Origin: JBGPBY01 sp041481485
GTDB lineage: Bacteria > Acidobacteriota > Terriglobia > 20CM-2-55-15
Direction of reading: 5' to 3'
Assembly (NCBI GenBank): GCA_041481485.1
Contig: JBGPBY010000327.1
Coordinates: 1 to 8,376 of the forward strand
Length of the DNA stretch: 8,376 bases
The position numbers and the translations under genes were made by a program. The notes under the pieces were generated by a model. It saw only the letters and a program-made list of their open reading frames with translations, had not been told where the DNA came from and made no database searches. This document shows, piece after piece, positions 5,822-8,376 of this stretch (its first letter is position 1; each line of letters begins with the position of its first letter).

Positions 5822-6136
5822 ATGCTCCAACTACTGATAGCTCTGCTGTGGTTGCAAGTGAATCCAGGACCGACTGGAATCGCAACCGGTGTCGTGGTGT
5901 CGCCGGCTGGCATTCCTGCTTCCGGAATTCGAGTATTTGCCATACCCGCGGGAACATCAGATGCAATCTCGGTGAACGCCACAGTATTTGACGCACTGAC
6001 CCAAACGGACGCATCCGGACGCTATCGCCTCACAATTCCTCCGGGCCGGTACTACATCGGCGCGGGATCGGTGAATTCTCCCACCTACTATCCAAACACA
6101 ACGAGCATTTCATCGGCTAAGGCCGTTCAGGGGTAG
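5822..6136 (+). CDS. Short secreted carboxypeptidase-regulatory-like (CarboxypepD_reg) protein, probably truncated
   Basis: This 104-residue ORF begins with a hydrophobic leader (2-12) followed by a beta-rich domain. That domain has the typical pattern GIATGVVVSPAGIPASGIRVFAI (19-41), TDASGRYRLTIPPGRYYIGA (62-81), and a PTYYPNTTSISSAKAV tail (87-102). In longer proteins of this type, common in Acidobacteriota, that tail leads into further beta strands and more domains. Here it stops at TAG 6134-6136 right after the tail begins, and the last 10 bases overlap the convergent metallophosphoesterase gene. It could be a remnant 5' fragment or a small intact one-domain protein. There is no strong ribosome binding site. 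A possible promoter, TTCAAA (5779-5784) with TAGATA (5803-5808), 18-base spacing, lies just upstream but is weak. Confidence 0.6.
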   Translation: MLQLLIALLWLQVNPGPTGIATGVVVSPAGIPASGIRVFAIPAGTSDAISVNATVFDALTQTDASGRYRLTIPPGRYYIGAGSVNSPTYYPNTTSISSAKAVQG

Positions 6137-7086
6137 GTCTTTGCATGAATTTCAATCGAGGTAATTTCCGGTGTTGCCCAGAATCGCACTCGCGGTACAA
6201 GACCGCCTTCCATTCCGATGCCACGATTGACGTACATCCAGGTCTGACCCTCGTGAAACAAACCGGACTCATAGCGTTTTCCAAAACGGGATAGCGTAAT
6301 CAGCGCGCCGTAGATCGGCAGCGCGATCTGTCCGCCATGCGTGTGACCGGCACAATAGAGATCGACGTGCTGTGCCGAAGCTTCGGGCATCAGGTCCGGA
6401 TAGTGGTAGAGAAGAACAGACAGTTCATCGGCAGGAATTCTCCTCATTACAGGCTCGAGTTCCCGTTCGTTTCCCACAGCCAACCCCGCGACCCATACCG
6501 GAGTGCCGTGAATCTCCAGACGTTTTGCCGTGCCGTTCAGTTCTTCAGCACCGGTGCCGTCAAACCTTTTAACGCCTGGCCAGTAGTTGATGTCCCAGTT
6601 TCCTTCCACCACAAACGTCGGTGCAATTTTCGCCAACGACGCAAGCGCCTGCTGGAAAACCGGAAGACCCTCGGGCGAATTGATGGAATCTCCGGTAAAC
6701 ACGACGATGTCGGGATGCTCGGCCGCCACCGCTGCGGCAAGTCGCGGTTCCAGCCGAGCTTTCGGATCACTGTGCAGGTCCGACAAATGAACGATCCGAA
6801 TCGGTGCAGCGTTTGGCGCCATTTTCGCAGTCGCGATCTCGACGTGTGTTACGGACAGTCGGTAGGGTTCTAAGAAATAGCCGTATCCGATACAGACCAC
6901 GCCGGCCATCGCGAGCGCCATCGTGATTCTGTCGACGGATCGTTGTAGAGGCGTCTTACTGGTCCTTCTGAGACTCCGGATCAGCGCGCCTCCGGCAAGT
7001 ACAAAGACCAAAGCAACGATAGTTACAAATATCAGAAATCCAGCGAGCTCATCGGGCTGCAACAGCCGATACGGGAATGCATCCAT
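6127..7086 (-). CDS. Membrane-anchored metallophosphoesterase (YkuE-like)
   Basis: This is a calcineurin-like binuclear-metal phosphoesterase of 319 residues. Two N-terminal membrane segments (about 15-37 and 53-71) precede the catalytic domain, which would sit outside or at the membrane. Motifs in order are HLSDLHSD (100-107, metal ligands Asp103 and His105), FTGDSIN (130-136, bridging Asp133), EGNWD (161-165, Asn163), LLYHYPD (225-231, His228), and CAGHTHGGQ (245-253, His248 and His250). The order matches YkuE-type enzymes that act on membrane-lipid or nucleotide-sugar phosphodiesters; the substrate is not determinable. The GNH(E/D) motif has Trp164 in place of His. The start is taken as ATG 7086, 10 bases after the anti-sigma stop; an in-frame TTG at 7128 would overlap the upstream gene by 32 bases. 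Neither has a clear ribosome binding site. It is the last gene of a sigma operon and overlaps the convergent ORF by 10 bases. Confidence 0.92.
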   Translation of the reverse strand: MDAFPYRLLQPDELAGFLIFVTIVALVFVLAGGALIRSLRRTSKTPLQRSVDRITMALAMAGVVCIGYGYFLEPYRLSVTHVEIATAKMAPNAAPIRIVHLSDLHSDPKARLEPRLAAAVAAEHPDIVVFTGDSINSPEGLPVFQQALASLAKIAPTFVVEGNWDINYWPGVKRFDGTGAEELNGTAKRLEIHGTPVWVAGLAVGNERELEPVMRRIPADELSVLLYHYPDLMPEASAQHVDLYCAGHTHGGQIALPIYGALITLSRFGKRYESGLFHEGQTWMYVNRGIGMEGGLVPRVRFWATPEITSIEIHAKTYP

Positions 7087-7096
7087 TTCGCCGGCG

Positions 7097-7555
7097 CTAT
7101 TCCCCGGAGTAAACGAAATACAGAGCAACTGGAGTCAGCGCCGCAACAACGCCCATCACCAGCCAGAGGATCAGCGGCTGCTGGTGAATGAATGTCGAAA
7201 TGGCGCCCAAGTCGAACTGGCTTGAGAGCAGGGCAAGCGCAATCAACAGGACACTGACCACGCACACCACCGAGACGCCTTGAACCATCTCAATCGGCCG
7301 CGATGCCGCCCGCACCGCTTCCTGACGCGAGCGCAATTCGGACTTCCACCAGACCAAACCGGACGACGGAACTCGTGCTTCCTCCAGCGCCGCGGAATAG
7401 TCCTCCTGGTAGAGCATGGAGACCATGGCGACTTCCGTACAGATCCGGCAACATTTCGCATGGGCCATCAATTCAGCATCGACGCGCTCCGGCCACCGCC
7501 CCGATGCGACGGCGTCGAGAATATCCTGTTCGCGATTGCACTCGATTCGACTCAC
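7097..7555 (-). CDS. Two-TM zinc-finger anti-sigma factor
   Basis: This 152-residue protein has an N-terminal putative zinc site H-x3-C-x2-C (His32, Cys36, Cys39; Cys35 adjoins). A segment VWWKSELRSRQEAVRAASRPI (68-88) follows, of a type I recognise from acidobacterial anti-sigma-like proteins. Two membrane helices then run at about 91-110 and 127-148 with only a short external loop (111-126). It most likely holds the adjacent ECF sigma factor at the membrane, but it lacks a periplasmic sensor domain, so the signal would have to come through the membrane, a partner protein or the zinc site (inference). The GTG start overlaps the sigma stop as GTGA (7555-7552), with AAGGAG (7566-7561) 5 bases upstream inside the sigma gene. 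The metallophosphoesterase starts 10 bases downstream. Confidence 0.85.
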   Translation of the reverse strand: MSRIECNREQDILDAVASGRWPERVDAELMAHAKCCRICTEVAMVSMLYQEDYSAALEEARVPSSGLVWWKSELRSRQEAVRAASRPIEMVQGVSVVCVVSVLLIALALLSSQFDLGAISTFIHQQPLILWLVMGVVAALTPVALYFVYSGE

Positions 7556-8136
7556 AACTTCTCCTTCGAACCCGGCATTGCACCTTCGAGTAATTTATAA
7601 AGCTTTCGTCTCGCGCGAAACAGAAGCAGCTTCACGCTCCCCACCTTCAAGCCGAGCCGTTGGGCGATTTCCTGATGCGACGACCCCTCCGCATAGGCGA
7701 GCCACAGCGCGTCCCGCTGGCGCGAACTCAAATGAGTCAGGGCGCGATCGAGATCGGCGCGTCTTTGACTTTGCTGTCCCCGATTGGCATCGACGGTGGG
7801 ATGCCCTGCTTCTCCTTCACCCGGAAATTCCATGTGATGCACCTGATGACGATGAGTGTCATGAACAAGGTTGGCCGCGATTCGAAACAGATAATTGCGG
7901 CGGTGCGATTCGCTTTCGTGCGGCACCCGCGACCGGAGAAGCCGGTAGTACGCTTCCTGAAGCAGGTCGTCGGCAAGATGACTGTCGCCAGTCCTCCGCC
8001 ACAGATAAACCCAGACTGGGCGGGCCGTTCGTTCATAAAATGATCCGAAACTTTCCTGGTCCATTTGGAAGGTATCGTCGGGTTCGCCGGTTCGGGGTTG
8101 AAGTTCGACTAATTCCGATACAGTGATATCGCGCAT
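7552..8136 (-). CDS. ECF-family RNA polymerase sigma factor (sigma-70 family)
   Basis: This 194-residue sigma factor has region 2 at about 28-95, including FGSFYERTARPVWVYLWRRT, the DDLLQEAYYRLLRS core-binding segment (56-69) and the melting helix RRNYLFRIAANLVHDTHR. A Gly/Glu/Gln-rich linker (103-125) leads to region 4 at about 130-185, with HLSSRQRDALWLAYAEG and the helix-turn-helix SHQEIAQRLGLKVGSVKLLLFRAR. The ATG at 8136 is 5 bases after the TGA (8144-8142) of the upstream membrane-protein gene. A GTG at 8145 overlaps that stop as GTGA and is an alternative start adding three residues. No strong ribosome binding site is seen for either, consistent with translational coupling. The open frame continues upstream to 8358, but that part is out-of-frame shadow of the membrane protein gene. 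The cognate anti-sigma factor is the next gene. The regulon is unknown. Confidence 0.92.
   Translation of the reverse strand: MRDITVSELVELQPRTGEPDDTFQMDQESFGSFYERTARPVWVYLWRRTGDSHLADDLLQEAYYRLLRSRVPHESESHRRNYLFRIAANLVHDTHRHQVHHMEFPGEGEAGHPTVDANRGQQSQRRADLDRALTHLSSRQRDALWLAYAEGSSHQEIAQRLGLKVGSVKLLLFRARRKLYKLLEGAMPGSKEKL
7561..7566 (-). promoter_or_regulatory. Ribosome binding site for the GTG-started anti-sigma gene
   Basis: AAGGAG on the minus strand, 5 bases before GTG 7555 and embedded in the last codons of the sigma gene. It supports the GTG start and coupled translation of sigma and anti-sigma. Confidence 0.75.
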
Positions 8137-8141
8137 GTGGA

Positions 8142-8376
8142 TCACGATGGTGAGGTCGGCGTCTGCTCCAGAAGACCCAGTCGCCGCGACAGTATATAGG
8201 ACCCGATCGCAGAGAGGACAAAACCAAGCCCCAGCGCAATCACTAAAATTCCGGCGACTCGAAATCCGGTTATCGCATCGGTATCCGTGAGCCCGCTGGC
8301 CACGATTTCCAGGCCGCTCCCTGCCACGAGCGTGATGATACCCAGCTGTATAGACCAAAGGATCCGTCCGATCGGA
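8142..8376 (-). CDS. Membrane protein of unknown function (partial, N-terminus outside window)
   Basis: The frame is open from the window edge (8375) to TGA at 8144-8142, giving 77 residues. The first visible residues read PIGRILWSIQLGIITLVAGSG, a hydrophobic helix. A short polar stretch follows (EIVASGLTDTDAITGFR), then a second long hydrophobic helix (VAGILVIALGLGFVLSAIGSYIL) ending in a positively charged SRRLG stop-transfer and a short polar tail. An in-frame GTG at 8327 could start a shorter product, but the preceding codons encode half of the first helix, so the gene probably begins outside the window. It is tightly joined to the sigma gene (GTGA overlap or a 5-base gap), so it belongs to the same operon and may be part of the sigma-control apparatus. 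I do not recognise the family. Confidence 0.7.
   Translation of the reverse strand, partial: PIGRILWSIQLGIITLVAGSGLEIVASGLTDTDAITGFRVAGILVIALGLGFVLSAIGSYILSRRLGLLEQTPTSPS

Noticed and set aside
7416..8126. Plus-strand open frame of 236 codons opposite the second sigma gene
   Set aside because: The minus strand carries clear sigma regions 2 and 4 here; the plus frame is low-complexity Arg/Pro/Ser and spans two genes.
8137..8358. N-terminal extension of the second sigma frame to 8358
   Set aside because: It shadows the membrane-protein frame, which has clear transmembrane helices; the sigma-like sequence begins only after 8136.

Overview
The window reads as a piece of chromosome from a moderately GC-rich Gram-negative bacterium, most likely an Acidobacteriota member or a close relative. 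This rests on family flavour, not on a marker gene: a secreted carboxypeptidase-regulatory-like fragment, a zinc anti-sigma factor with the VWW...SRPI signature I associate with acidobacterial proteins, an MauG-type cytochrome peroxidase, a lone PilT-type ATPase, and frequent TTG/GTG starts. There is no rRNA, tRNA, CRISPR array, transposase or phage gene.

Layout. Positions 1-231 are non-coding and hold a decayed hairpin repeat. Two plus-strand genes follow: a di-heme cytochrome c peroxidase (about 232-1167) and a PilT-family twitching ATPase (1240-2343, TTG start with a good Shine-Dalgarno). A convergent minus-strand block (5648 down to 2366) then reads, in transcription order: exported alpha/beta-hydrolase-domain protein, ECF sigma factor, one-TM zinc anti-sigma factor (ATGA overlap with the sigma gene), and a periplasmic Spy/CpxP-like LTxxQ protein. 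This looks like an envelope-stress regulon core: the sigma/anti-sigma pair is co-transcribed with a periplasmic protein that could be a sensor or an effector.

Between 5649 and 5821 is a divergent intergenic region dominated by a near-perfect 84-bp hairpin (5680-5763). It has the same length as, and aligns without gaps to, the decayed element at 45-128. These are two copies of a dispersed, non-autonomous palindromic repeat. Right of it lies a short plus-strand CarboxypepD_reg-like ORF (5822-6136) that appears truncated at its 3' end.

The last third (8376 down to 6127) is a second minus-strand sigma operon: a membrane protein running off the window edge, an ECF sigma factor, a two-TM zinc anti-sigma factor and a membrane-anchored YkuE-like metallophosphoesterase. 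The first three junctions are extremely tight (GTGA overlaps or a few bases), implying translational coupling.

The points most worth a second look are the paired 84-bp hairpin elements, the hydrolase with no recognisable nucleophile elbow, the cytochrome peroxidase lacking about 19 family residues between its two heme halves, and two independent ECF/anti-sigma modules within about 5 kb, each with a distinct non-regulatory partner.
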